A DNA stretch of 64,000 nt, from positions 124,001 to 188,000 of the forward strand of contig JAZKZV010000006.1 in NCBI GenBank assembly GCA_045612845.1. Reading direction: 5' to 3'. Origin of the DNA: Ornithomonoglobus_A sp045612845. Its GTDB lineage: Bacteria; Bacillota; Clostridia; UBA1381. A program made the position numbers and the translations under genes. This document shows positions 49,383-57,896 of the stretch, piece after piece. The notes below the pieces were generated by a model. The model made no database searches. It saw only the letters and a program-made list of their open reading frames with translations, and had not been told where the DNA came from. Position 1 is the stretch's first letter; every line of letters begins with the position of its first letter.

Positions 49383-50312
49383 ATGATGAAAAAGACGTTT
49401 TTCTATTTTGATGATGTAATCTGGTTATTTCGTGATTTAACAAGGCAAAGGCCAAAATCAATATTTGACCATTTTTATTTAAAAACGTTTAAAGAGGCAC
49501 ACGAAAAATATGGCATGAAGGTGCAGATGAATGTGTTTTACCGTACCGACTACTTTTATGGTATGGATGAATATACGATTTCGGAAATGCCAGATATTTA
49601 CAAAGAAGAATTTATGGCAAATTCTGACTGGCTCAGGTTCGGGTTCCACTCAAAACAGGAATTTCCTGACTATCCGCTTATAAATATGACATATGATGAT
49701 ATGATAAAGGACTTTAATGCAATCAAAAACGAGGTAGTCCGCTTTGCCGGTGAGGAGTGTTTTTCAAAAACAGTATGCTCACACTGGCGGCCTATAAGTA
49801 AGGCAGGCTGCAAAGCGCTTGCGGATTGCGGTATCAGGATGATAAACTGTACGGGAGGAGATGTCCGCGAGTATGATGGCGACCCGTCAAAGCTTCCGTA
49901 TGGTCATGCGCAAAGACTTTTGCATAACAGACAGCCCGAAACAAAAATCTTTACAAGAATAAGCAATAATAACGCTATATCAAGCTCCATATGTGCATAT
50001 AACCACTTAACTGCAAAGCAACTAAAAGATACAAACGAAACCACAGCTGTTATATTTGACGAAGAAACAGGAGTACATTTTAAACAGCTTTTGACTCACG
50101 GAGTGGTTGTAAACCTTAGCAAGCTTGAGGACATGGAAGAGGAATACAAAAAAATGCTTTCGTGTGAGTTTGCAACCTTCGGAGGTCATGAACAATATTT
50201 TTATCCTGAGTATTTCGCATATCAGAAAGACCATGGCGAAAAGCTTTTAAAGGCTTGTGAGATTATGAACAAAAACGGATTTGAATTTATATTTGCAGAA
50301 GATTTAATTTAA
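49383..50312 (+). CDS. Polysaccharide-deacetylase-like (NodB-fold) protein
   Basis: A 309-residue protein; ATG 49383 or 49386 after AAGGGAG. KTFFYFDDVIWLFRDLTRQR carries the first Asp pair; RFGFHSKQEFPDYPLIN has the HS-type region that takes the place of the usual HxxxH metal ligands; VCSHWRPISKAGCKAL resembles the R-x-P motif (HWRPI). The C-terminal ATFGGHEQYFYPEYFAYQKD supplies a later His. I read it as a divergent carbohydrate esterase 4/deacetylase-type TIM barrel without signal peptide. Substrate unknown. It is co-transcribed with an M20 peptidase. Confidence 0.7.
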   Translation: MMKKTFFYFDDVIWLFRDLTRQRPKSIFDHFYLKTFKEAHEKYGMKVQMNVFYRTDYFYGMDEYTISEMPDIYKEEFMANSDWLRFGFHSKQEFPDYPLINMTYDDMIKDFNAIKNEVVRFAGEECFSKTVCSHWRPISKAGCKALADCGIRMINCTGGDVREYDGDPSKLPYGHAQRLLHNRQPETKIFTRISNNNAISSSICAYNHLTAKQLKDTNETTAVIFDEETGVHFKQLLTHGVVVNLSKLEDMEEEYKKMLSCEFATFGGHEQYFYPEYFAYQKDHGEKLLKACEIMNKNGFEFIFAEDLI

Positions 50313-50343
50313 ATAAAAAACATATAAAAAAGGAGAAAAAACA

Positions 50344-51603
50344 ATGAACAACCTAAAAGAAACATTTTTTGAGATAGTTGAAAAGGATAAGCAAGAGCTT
50401 TTTGAAATCTTAAGTGATTTGGTAAAAATCAACTCTGAGAATTTCGGCTCACACGGAAACGAAACAGAGTGTGCAGAGTATATTGGCGAATGGTTTAAAA
50501 AGATAGGCTATGAGGCAGAGGTATATTCACCGCTCGAAATTGAGGGAATAGAAAACCACCCCGACTATTATCCGGGCAGAAACTTAGAGACCAGAAAAAA
50601 CTGTTCAGTTGTAATACCCGGAAAGAATCACAACAGAAGACTTATGATAGCGGCACATCACGATACTGTTGAAATAGGCGACCCCAAAAATTGGAAGTTT
50701 GACCCTCTCTGTGGCGAAATAAGAGACGGAAACATCTATGGCAGAGGTGCTTGTGATGATAAATACGGTTGCGCACTTGGAATGTTCCTGATAAAGAAAA
50801 TGAAGGAGCAGGGAATTGTTCTTGACTACGATTTGGTATTCAGTGCATACTGTGATGAGGAACATGGCGGCTCAAACGGTGCATTGGCTGCATGCCTTAA
50901 ATATCCGTGTGATGACTGTCTTAATATTGATGGTGCAAAAGGCGAGCTGTGGGACAGCGGATGCGGCGGTGCAGAGCTTAAATTCAGCGCAAGCTCAAAA
51001 ACCTCGGAAAGTAACTGTTCAAAGGCGCTGAAGGGATTGAATCTTCTTGCAGACGAGCTTGAAAAATTCGGACAAAGAAGAAAAGCGGAATTAGAGGCAA
51101 ATCCGTTATTTACAGGAACAGACGTTGTTACAAATGCAACAAGAATTATGACCTTTGAAGTTGGTGAGTCGGGCGGAGTTAATATGGATAAAGGCTCATT
51201 TAAGGTTACTTTCTATACCGATAAAGACGAAGCGCAAATAAACAAAGAGCTTGACGATATTAAAAATGCAGTAGCAGATAAATTCGAAGAGATTGGCTTA
51301 AATCCGCCTGTAATAGAAAGAAAAACAAGATTCTTTAAATATGTACAAGGTAAGGACAACGACTTTGCAAAGGACACCATATGTGAGCTTGGCGAGGAAG
51401 TTGGTATGCCAATGAAGAAATGCGGAGCATGTCTTTCAGACTTACCAATGTTCACACTATATGGCTCACCAAGGACAATAATGTTTGGTGCGGGCAGAGG
51501 CTTTGGCGAAGAGGGCAGCTCTCATCAAATTAACGAATATATTATTTGCGAAGATTTTGTAAACCTTACAAAAATGGTTGCTGGATTTATGGCAAAATAT
51601 TAA
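50344..51603 (+). CDS. M20-family metallopeptidase/deacylase
   Basis: A 419-residue dinuclear zinc enzyme. Metal ligands are in LMIAAHHDTVEIGDP (HxD), IYGRGACDDKYGCAL (bridging Asp), SAYCDEEHGGSNGAL (catalytic and ligand Glu), CLNIDGAKGELWDSG and a final His in GEEGSSHQINEYI. The lid domain runs from about 185 to 330. The family cleaves dipeptides, N-acyl amino acids or carbamates. ArgE/DapE-type text (SVVIPG, GRGACDDK) suggests deacylation. With the preceding deacetylase-like gene it forms a two-gene unit. Start after AAAAAAGGAG. Confidence 0.93.
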   Translation: MNNLKETFFEIVEKDKQELFEILSDLVKINSENFGSHGNETECAEYIGEWFKKIGYEAEVYSPLEIEGIENHPDYYPGRNLETRKNCSVVIPGKNHNRRLMIAAHHDTVEIGDPKNWKFDPLCGEIRDGNIYGRGACDDKYGCALGMFLIKKMKEQGIVLDYDLVFSAYCDEEHGGSNGALAACLKYPCDDCLNIDGAKGELWDSGCGGAELKFSASSKTSESNCSKALKGLNLLADELEKFGQRRKAELEANPLFTGTDVVTNATRIMTFEVGESGGVNMDKGSFKVTFYTDKDEAQINKELDDIKNAVADKFEEIGLNPPVIERKTRFFKYVQGKDNDFAKDTICELGEEVGMPMKKCGACLSDLPMFTLYGSPRTIMFGAGRGFGEEGSSHQINEYIICEDFVNLTKMVAGFMAKY

Positions 51604-51618
51604 AAAGGACGTGAAAAA

Positions 51619-52275
51619 ATGGCAGAAAAATACGGAGAAATACCCCCCTTATTTACTAAAAAATGGTGGGAGTTTTTCTGGGATTACTATAAAATACATA
51701 CTATAGTTGTTGTTTGTATATTACTTGCGATTGGTATTACAATACATCAGGTTTCTACACGTGTGGAATATGATATAAATGTTGTAATAGGTACATACTC
51801 ACATATAACTGACGAGTCGCTTGCAACGCTCAGGTCAGGCATAGAGGAGCATATGGAGGATGTCGACAACAATGGCGAAAAAAATGCACTTGTGGTGTAT
51901 AATGGTTTCTCCGATGAGGTTGAGCAAGGAGAGTATACACGTGTATTAGAGGCAAGATTTATGCTTAACCTGCAGGAAGATAATTCATTTGTATTTATAG
52001 TAGATAAAAAAGCATCGTCCATGCTTTTAGACCTCGACTATTGTGATGAAATGTACTTAAATGCCGGGGAGTTGGGACAAGCAGATGTTGAAGGCCTAAA
52101 GGACCGTAATGGCATATGCTACGGAATTCCGTTAAAGGACAGTACAATACTAAAAGAGAGTAACATAAACTGTGATGATTTGTATTTAGTTTTACGTAAA
52201 AACTTTAAGGAAGATCAGCTTACAAAGAAAGCATTTGATACTTCCTTGAACTTGGCTAAGGAGCTGATAAAATAA
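51619..52275 (+). CDS. Single-pass membrane protein coupled to a sigma factor
   Basis: A 218-residue protein. Residues 1-27 are cytoplasmic and aromatic (PLFTKKWWEFFWDYYKIH). One helix follows (TIVVVCILLAIGITIHQV). About 170 residues outside contain VEYDINVVIGTYSHITDESL and NSFVFIVDKKASSMLLDLDY. No family is recognised; the extracellular part has a mixed alpha/beta look. Its stop overlaps the sigma-factor start as TAATG, so the two products are made together. A role as a membrane partner or inhibitor of the sigma factor is inference only. Confidence 0.75.
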   Translation: MAEKYGEIPPLFTKKWWEFFWDYYKIHTIVVVCILLAIGITIHQVSTRVEYDINVVIGTYSHITDESLATLRSGIEEHMEDVDNNGEKNALVVYNGFSDEVEQGEYTRVLEARFMLNLQEDNSFVFIVDKKASSMLLDLDYCDEMYLNAGELGQADVEGLKDRNGICYGIPLKDSTILKESNINCDDLYLVLRKNFKEDQLTKKAFDTSLNLAKELIK

Positions 52276-53012
52276 TGGCAACAAAGGTTTTAGAGCCTAT
52301 AACTGCCGAATACGAGCTTTTTTCGCAATATAAAAACACCCGCGACAAAACCCTGCGTGATAAAATTGTAGAGAACTATATCTATATAGCCGAAATTTTA
52401 TCGCGCAGATTTATAAACCGCGGAATAGAATATGATGACATATATCAAGTTGCATGTATAGGACTTTTAAATGCAGTAGAGAGATTTGACCCCGACAGAG
52501 GCGTCAAATTTGCTACGTTTGCAACACCAACGGTTTTTGGCGAAATACGCAAGTATTTCAGAGACAAGGGAAGCTTTATAAAAATACCCAGACGTCTTTA
52601 TGAGGTTTTTTACAGAGCGGAGAAAATAAAACGTGCACAAGCCACAATATCAACATCAGAGGTTGCACGAATTCTCGACCTGTCTGAAAAAACCATAGAG
52701 GATGCATATCGTGCAGGAGGAGCAGCCTTTGTAACTTCATTGGAAAACGAGGCATTTGCTGACGGACATCTTACACTCTCAAATGTTATTGGTGTTGAGG
52801 ATAATAATCTTCTAATGCTCGAAAACCGTGATTTTATTAAGTATTGTATGAATAAATTAGACGACGATGAACGCGAATTTATAATACTTCGATACTATAA
52901 CGAAAAAAGCCAGACGGTTATTGCCGAGTATTTTGGTGTGTCGCAAATGCAGATTTCGAGAATGGAAAAAAGAGTTTTAAAAAAGCTCAGGGATTTATAT
53001 TTTAAAAATTAA
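52275..53012 (+). CDS. SigB/SigF/SigG-type RNA polymerase sigma factor
   Basis: A 245-residue sigma-70 group 3 factor. Region 2 is IYIAEILSRRFINRGIEYDD then IYQVACIGLLNAVERFDPDR and VKFATFATPTVFGEIRKYFR; region 3 is ISTSEVARILDLSEKTIEDA; region 4 is LDDDEREFIILRYYNEKSQT and YFGVSQMQISRMEKRVLKKL. The order and the lack of region 1 fit stress or forespore sigma factors. The usual partners, a SpoIIAB/RsbW kinase and its antagonist, are not next to it. Instead it is coupled to a novel membrane protein. Confidence 0.9.
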   Translation: MATKVLEPITAEYELFSQYKNTRDKTLRDKIVENYIYIAEILSRRFINRGIEYDDIYQVACIGLLNAVERFDPDRGVKFATFATPTVFGEIRKYFRDKGSFIKIPRRLYEVFYRAEKIKRAQATISTSEVARILDLSEKTIEDAYRAGGAAFVTSLENEAFADGHLTLSNVIGVEDNNLLMLENRDFIKYCMNKLDDDEREFIILRYYNEKSQTVIAEYFGVSQMQISRMEKRVLKKLRDLYFKN

Positions 53013-53031
53013 AAAGGGAAGGATTTTAGTT

Positions 53032-53694
53032 ATGTTAACACAAACAAAAAAAGAATTTATAGAATTTATGATGAGTGCAGATGTTTTGCGTTTTGGCTCA
53101 TTCACAACAAAAAGCGGCAGAAACACACCATATTTTGTAAACACAGGCAACTACAAAACAGGTGCGCAAATTGCAACCTTGGGTAAATTTTACGCAAAAC
53201 TTATAAAAGAAACAATCGGCGATGATTTTAGTGCAATGTTCGGTCCTGCATACAAGGGAATCCCGCTTGCGGCAGCAGGTGCGGCAGCACTTTACAATGA
53301 GTTTGGTATAGACAAGCCATACTTCTTTAACAGAAAAGAAGAAAAAGACCACGGAGAGGGCGGTTCTCTTGTTGGCTACAAACCCCAGGACGGTGATAAA
53401 ATCATAATAATCGAAGACGTTATAACTGCAGGCACAGCAGTTCGCGAAACTATGCCTGTTGTTCTTGGCGCGGCAGATGTAACAGTAAGCGATATGTTCA
53501 TTTCGGTAAATCGTTGCGAAATAGGAGCAACAGCGGGTAAAACTGCCATTACAGAAGTAATGGAGGAGTTTGGCATAAGAGTACACGCACTTGTAACTGT
53601 TAAGGATATATACGAGTATTTAAAAGAGAGCGGAAACTATAACGAAGTTCTTGTGCCAATGGAAGAATATATGGCAAAATACTGCGTTTTTTAA
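53032..53694 (+). CDS. pyrE: Orotate phosphoribosyltransferase
   Basis: A 220-residue pyrimidine enzyme making OMP from orotate and PRPP. The PRPP loop is KIIIIEDVITAGTAVRETM, with the flexible catalytic loop around YFFNRKEEKDHGEGGSLVG. GRNTPYFVNTGNYKTG and FGPAYKGIPLAAAGA form the orotate and phosphate region. It is unlinked from other pyr genes and follows the sigma factor by 19 bp. Start after AAGGGAAGGA. Confidence 0.96.
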   Translation: MLTQTKKEFIEFMMSADVLRFGSFTTKSGRNTPYFVNTGNYKTGAQIATLGKFYAKLIKETIGDDFSAMFGPAYKGIPLAAAGAAALYNEFGIDKPYFFNRKEEKDHGEGGSLVGYKPQDGDKIIIIEDVITAGTAVRETMPVVLGAADVTVSDMFISVNRCEIGATAGKTAITEVMEEFGIRVHALVTVKDIYEYLKESGNYNEVLVPMEEYMAKYCVF

Positions 53695-53697
53695 GAT

Positions 53698-54609
53698 ATG
53701 CGAAAACTTTTAAAAATTATATTTATTGTTGTATTTATAGCGGCAATTATAAATTTTTTCTGGGACAATACAAATGACGTTTCCGACTATGTTGTAGACC
53801 CCCAGGAAAATATGACCATAAGCGAGGCACAAAATAACGAAAACAAGGTATACACTATAAGCAGCGAGGATATATTCGAGAGCAAAAAAGAGCGGTTTGT
53901 AGCACACAGAGGCTTTTCTGACCATGCTCCCGAAAACAGTATCCCGTCCTTTGAGCGTGCCGGTAAGGCGGGCTTTTGGGGAATAGAAACCGATATTATA
54001 GAATCGGCAGACGGTGTTTTTATGTGTATGCATGATGAAACGCTCGAGCGTACTACAACAGGTACGGGAAATCTTAATGACTACACATATAGCGAGCTTA
54101 TGAATTTTCGTATAGATTTCGGGAATGATGTAAGTGATTTTGAATCGTTAAAAATTCCTACAATGATTGAATTTTTAAATAATTGCGTAATATATGATTG
54201 TGTGCCTATAATAGAAATAAAAGAGATTACCGACTACGAGGGTTTTTTAGAGACTGTAAAAAACAGCGGTTTATACAATCGCTCAATTATAACAGGCTCT
54301 CTTGCAGATTTAAAAGAAATACGTAAAATAGATAAAAACGTACTTGTAATGCTTGTTGCATATGCAACTCTGGACTATTCTGCATACGAGCCGCTCCTGC
54401 CTGAGCTTGGTGAGAATTCGGGTATTTTATTAAATGCACCGCTTATTACAAGGGCGGTTGCGGACGATTTACACAAAAGAGGCTATCGCATAGGGGCATG
54501 GACTCTTGATACTCCTGATGATGCAAGAAAATATATGGACCTTGGCGCGGATTTTGTGGTAACAAACAATATTCCTGGTCTTAAGCATATGATTAACGAA
54601 AACGAGTAA
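53698..54609 (+). CDS. Membrane-anchored glycerophosphodiester phosphodiesterase
   Basis: A 303-residue protein starting 3 bp after pyrE. Residues 4-22 (LLKIIFIVVFIAAIINFFW) anchor it, with the enzyme outside. The GDPD TIM barrel begins at VAHRGFSDHAPENSIPSFER (catalytic His and Glu), then GIETDIIESADGVFMCMHDE (ExD-type metal ligands and second His), CVPIIEIKE, and RIGAWTLDTPDDARKYMDLG and DFVVTNNIPGL at the end. It hydrolyses glycerophosphodiesters from phospholipids or teichoic acids. All expected metal ligands are visible. Confidence 0.93.
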   Translation: MRKLLKIIFIVVFIAAIINFFWDNTNDVSDYVVDPQENMTISEAQNNENKVYTISSEDIFESKKERFVAHRGFSDHAPENSIPSFERAGKAGFWGIETDIIESADGVFMCMHDETLERTTTGTGNLNDYTYSELMNFRIDFGNDVSDFESLKIPTMIEFLNNCVIYDCVPIIEIKEITDYEGFLETVKNSGLYNRSIITGSLADLKEIRKIDKNVLVMLVAYATLDYSAYEPLLPELGENSGILLNAPLITRAVADDLHKRGYRIGAWTLDTPDDARKYMDLGADFVVTNNIPGLKHMINENE

Positions 54610-54640
54610 TCCGTAACGAAAGGGGATTTTAACCATAAAA

Positions 54641-57010
54641 ATGGAATTATGTGCAAAATGCAAAAAGAATGTGGCAGTCCTGTTTATAACAAAAATGGAA
54701 GGCGACAAAACAACAAATGAAGGACTTTGCCTCGCGTGCGCAAAAAAGCTGGGAATTGCACCTCTTAATAATATGATAGAAAGTCTTGGTATAAACGAAG
54801 AGGAAATGGAGGCAATGAATGCCCAGATGGCAGAGTTTATGGAGAACATGGACGAATCGGGTATGGATATGGAGCAAATGCTCGGAAGCCTTACGGGTGA
54901 AGACGAGTCGAATCCGTTTACCGATAACGAAGAGGGCGGTGCGCATACAGGCTCATTGTCCGATTTTATGAAGGGTGCATTCTCCAATATGCCCCTTATG
55001 TTTGGTATGCAAAAAGGCGAAAAGGACACAAATCACGAGAGCAATACAAAAGAAGACGATACAAAAAAAGAAAACAAAGAGGATAAAAAGAGCAAAAAGC
55101 AGAAAAAGTCAAAAATGCTCGATACCTATGGAACAAACCTTACCAAAAAGGCTTCTGAGGGCAAGGTTGACAGAGTAGTAAACCGAAATAATGAGATAGA
55201 GAGAGTTGTACAAATATTAAACAGACGCTCCAAAAACAACCCCGTTCTTTTGGGTGAGCCGGGCGTTGGTAAAACTGCAGTAGCAGAGGGTCTTGCGTGC
55301 AGAATTATAGAAAAACAAGTCCCGCCAAAGCTATTTAACTATCAGCTCTATCTTATAGATTTTACTGCCCTTGTTGCCGGAACACAGTTTAGAGGTCAGT
55401 TTGAGGCACGTCTTAAGAGTCTTTTAAAAGAGGCGGAGGAGATTGGCAAGGTTATTCTTGTTATAGACGAAATTCATAACATTGTTGCTGCGGGTGATGC
55501 CGAGGGCGCAATGAGTGCGGCAAATATCTTAAAGCCTGCACTTGCAAGAGGCGAAATACAGATAATAGGTGCAACAACCTTAAACGAATACAGAAAACAC
55601 ATCGAAAAGGATACTGCTTTAGAGCGTCGTTTTCAGCCTGTTATAATTGACGAACCGTCAGTAGAAGAAAGTATAGAAATCTTAAAGGGAATAAAAGATT
55701 ATTACGAAACATTCCACCATGTAAAGATATCGGATAACATAATAGAATCTGCGGTAAGGCTGTCGGAGAGATATATAACAGACCGCTTTTTGCCCGATAA
55801 GGCAATAGACGTTATAGACGAGGCGGGCTCACGTGTAAACCTAAAAAACAAGGCGCTATATGATGCTGAGCTTTTAGAAGAAAATATAGTAACCACCGAT
55901 TTACAAATAGAGGAAGCCACCGAAAAAGCAGACTTTGAGGCGGTTGCAAACTTAAAATCCGAAAAGCTAAGATTAGAAGAAAAGCTCGAAAAAGCAAAAG
56001 AGGAATCATCAAAGTCGGAGATAACATTTGATGATATTGCATCAGTAATAGAGAGCTGGACAAAAATACCCGTTCACAGACTAACCGAGGACGAAACAAA
56101 GCGTCTTTTGGAGCTTGAGGAGCGAATTCATCAAAGAGTAATAGGTCAGGACGAGGCAGTAGGTGCAGTAGCTAAGGCTATAAGACGCGGCAGAGCTGAT
56201 ATAACAACAAAAAAACGCCCTGTTTCGTTCATATTTGCAGGACCTACAGGAGTGGGAAAAACCGAGCTTGTAAAGACCATTGCAGAGGTAATGTTTAATA
56301 ACGAGGAAGCGCTTATAAGAATAGACATGTCCGAGTATATGGAAAAACACTCAGTATCCAAGCTTATAGGCTCACCGCCGGGATATGTCGGCTATGATGA
56401 TGCGGGTCAGCTTACCGAAAAGGTACGCAGAAATCCGTACTCTGTAATATTGCTCGACGAAATAGAAAAAGCACATCCCGAAGTATTTAATGTGTTTTTG
56501 CAGATTTTGGATGACGGACGTATTTCGGACAGCCATGGCAAGATTATAAACTTTGAGAACACAATAATTATAATGACAACAAATGCAGGCTCGGAGTATC
56601 GTTCAAGCGCACCGGGATTTATGTCCGATGGCGAAGTAACTCTTGCAGACAACGTTCAAAAGAGCTTAAAGCAGTTCTTTAAGCCTGAGTTTATAAACAG
56701 AATAGACGAGATTGTTACCTTTAAGCCTCTAAAGAAAGAGGAGCTAAGAAAAATTATAGACCTGCTTTTAAAGAATATAACCAAAAAGCTTGCTGAAAAG
56801 GGCGCAACTCTCACAGTTACCGATTCTGCAAAGGAGATTATACTCGAAAAAGGCTATGACGTAAAATATGGAGCAAGACCGCTAAAGCGTGCAATACAAA
56901 GAACACTCGAGGACACTCTTGCAAAAATGTCGCTTACGGGTAAAATTACAGAGGGCGCAAATCTCTGTGCCGATGCAAAAGACGGGCAGATAGTAATTGA
57001 CACACTTTAA
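54641..57010 (+). CDS. clpE: ClpE-type Clp ATPase with N-terminal zinc finger
   Basis: A 789-residue AAA+ unfoldase. It opens with a C4 zinc finger, ELCAKCKKNV and LCLACAKKLG, as in ClpE. A Met/Glu-rich and then Lys-rich linker follows (residues about 45-150). AAA-1: LLGEPGVGKTAVAEG, VILVIDEIHNIV. The middle helical UVR-like region is ADFEAVANLKSEKLRLEEKL. AAA-2: IFAGPTGVGKTELVKTIAE, SVILLDEIEKAHPEVFN, sensor YGARPLKRAIQR. It partners ClpP in heat and misfolding stress. AAAGGGG lies 15 bp from the ATG, longer than ideal. The stop overlaps the convergent amidase gene by 4 bp. Confidence 0.92.
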   Translation: MELCAKCKKNVAVLFITKMEGDKTTNEGLCLACAKKLGIAPLNNMIESLGINEEEMEAMNAQMAEFMENMDESGMDMEQMLGSLTGEDESNPFTDNEEGGAHTGSLSDFMKGAFSNMPLMFGMQKGEKDTNHESNTKEDDTKKENKEDKKSKKQKKSKMLDTYGTNLTKKASEGKVDRVVNRNNEIERVVQILNRRSKNNPVLLGEPGVGKTAVAEGLACRIIEKQVPPKLFNYQLYLIDFTALVAGTQFRGQFEARLKSLLKEAEEIGKVILVIDEIHNIVAAGDAEGAMSAANILKPALARGEIQIIGATTLNEYRKHIEKDTALERRFQPVIIDEPSVEESIEILKGIKDYYETFHHVKISDNIIESAVRLSERYITDRFLPDKAIDVIDEAGSRVNLKNKALYDAELLEENIVTTDLQIEEATEKADFEAVANLKSEKLRLEEKLEKAKEESSKSEITFDDIASVIESWTKIPVHRLTEDETKRLLELEERIHQRVIGQDEAVGAVAKAIRRGRADITTKKRPVSFIFAGPTGVGKTELVKTIAEVMFNNEEALIRIDMSEYMEKHSVSKLIGSPPGYVGYDDAGQLTEKVRRNPYSVILLDEIEKAHPEVFNVFLQILDDGRISDSHGKIINFENTIIIMTTNAGSEYRSSAPGFMSDGEVTLADNVQKSLKQFFKPEFINRIDEIVTFKPLKKEELRKIIDLLLKNITKKLAEKGATLTVTDSAKEIILEKGYDVKYGARPLKRAIQRTLEDTLAKMSLTGKITEGANLCADAKDGQIVIDTL

Positions 57011-57492
57011 GGATTAACATTATAAATATGAATAGGCCTTATATCTACGTAACTGTATGTGGATAAAGGCCTGTTTTTTGCATTAAACGTATGTGCAGCA
57101 ACAAGAATAGTTTCGGGAGTTCTTAACCCCACATCCGTTACAACGGGTGTATGGTCAAAAGAACCGTCGTACGAGAAGCTTAGCTGAATAATATCACCAG
57201 GTTCTATCTCCAAAAGACTTACAACCTCGCCCTGAGGTCCGCTTGAGGTGTTTGTTACTAAAAACTGATACAGTTCATTTACACCTGTCCATGAGGGGGC
57301 ACGGTTGTTTAAATTGATGTAGTACCAGCCAAATGTGGGTGTATAGTTCATAACACCGCTGCCTGCGTAAATACATTGCGATGCAAAGTTGGTGCAATCA
57401 CCGCCAAGGTTTTCGAAATTATAAAAAGCAGGATTCGGTGATAGGGCATATCTGTTTGCATATTCAACTGCTAAGGCTCTGTTATATTGCAT
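57007..57492 (-). CDS. Amidase-domain protein (Amidase_6, YraJ-like)
   Basis: A 161-residue single-domain protein. ATG 57492 follows AAAAAGGAG at a 10-bp gap. MQYNRALAVEYANRYALSPN, then ENLGGDCTNFASQCIYAGSG and TPTFGWYYINLNNRAPSWTG are the Amidase_6 signature, with the Cys of GGDCTNF as nucleophile, and the catalytic His is likely in GSFDHTPVVTDVG. The family are cysteine peptidase/amidase-fold proteins, often secreted, but no signal peptide is present here. It is convergent with clpE, sharing 4 bp, without an intervening terminator. Confidence 0.88.
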   Translation of the reverse strand: MQYNRALAVEYANRYALSPNPAFYNFENLGGDCTNFASQCIYAGSGVMNYTPTFGWYYINLNNRAPSWTGVNELYQFLVTNTSSGPQGEVVSLLEIEPGDIIQLSFSYDGSFDHTPVVTDVGLRTPETILVAAHTFNAKNRPLSTYSYVDIRPIHIYNVNP

Positions 57493-57549
57493 AATTTTCA
57501 CACTCCTTTTTATATCATATGCAAACAGGCAGAAAAATGCTCAAAAACC

Positions 57550-57578
57550 TTGACACAGTGTCGATTTTATGCTAAAAT
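57550..57578 (+). promoter_or_regulatory. Promoter of the pheST operon
   Basis: TTGACA (57550-57555), 17 bp, TAAAAT (57573-57578), ahead of the T-box leader. Confidence 0.8.
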
Positions 57579-57599
57579 TAAGGTAATTGTAAATAATAT

Positions 57600-57855
57600 T
57601 CAGACTGTGAACGTGTGTAAGTAGCACCTGTTTACCACAAAAGAGAGCGGATATCGTAGGCTGTGAGTGTCTGCGGTGGTGTCAGGAGAGTGAATTTCAG
57701 CACGGGAGTTTCTTGCGAAAGCCTTAAATTTGAGGTATAAGCAAGGTGTTGGCACAACACGGTAGATTGTGCAAAAAAGTGCAGAGCATATGCTCTGAAA
57801 TTGGGTGGTACCGCGGATTTTTAACCCGTCCCTTTAAGGAGGGTTTTTTTTGTTC
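57600..57855 (+). promoter_or_regulatory. T-box riboswitch controlling pheS-pheT (phenylalanine)
   Basis: The T-box sequence GGGTGGTACCGCGG is at 57803-57816 and is followed by a terminator ending GGAGGGTTTTTTTT. The bulge UGGU would pair with an ACCA 3' end, matching a tRNA with discriminator A, as tRNA-Phe has. Stem I carries GAGAGTGAATTTCAGCACGG; TTC at 57696-57698 is the likely specifier, a Phe codon. Uncharged tRNA-Phe should favour the antiterminator and turn on the operon. Confidence 0.93.
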
Positions 57856-57896
57856 TTTAAAAACACCCCAAAAATATACCGAAAGGATTTTAAATT

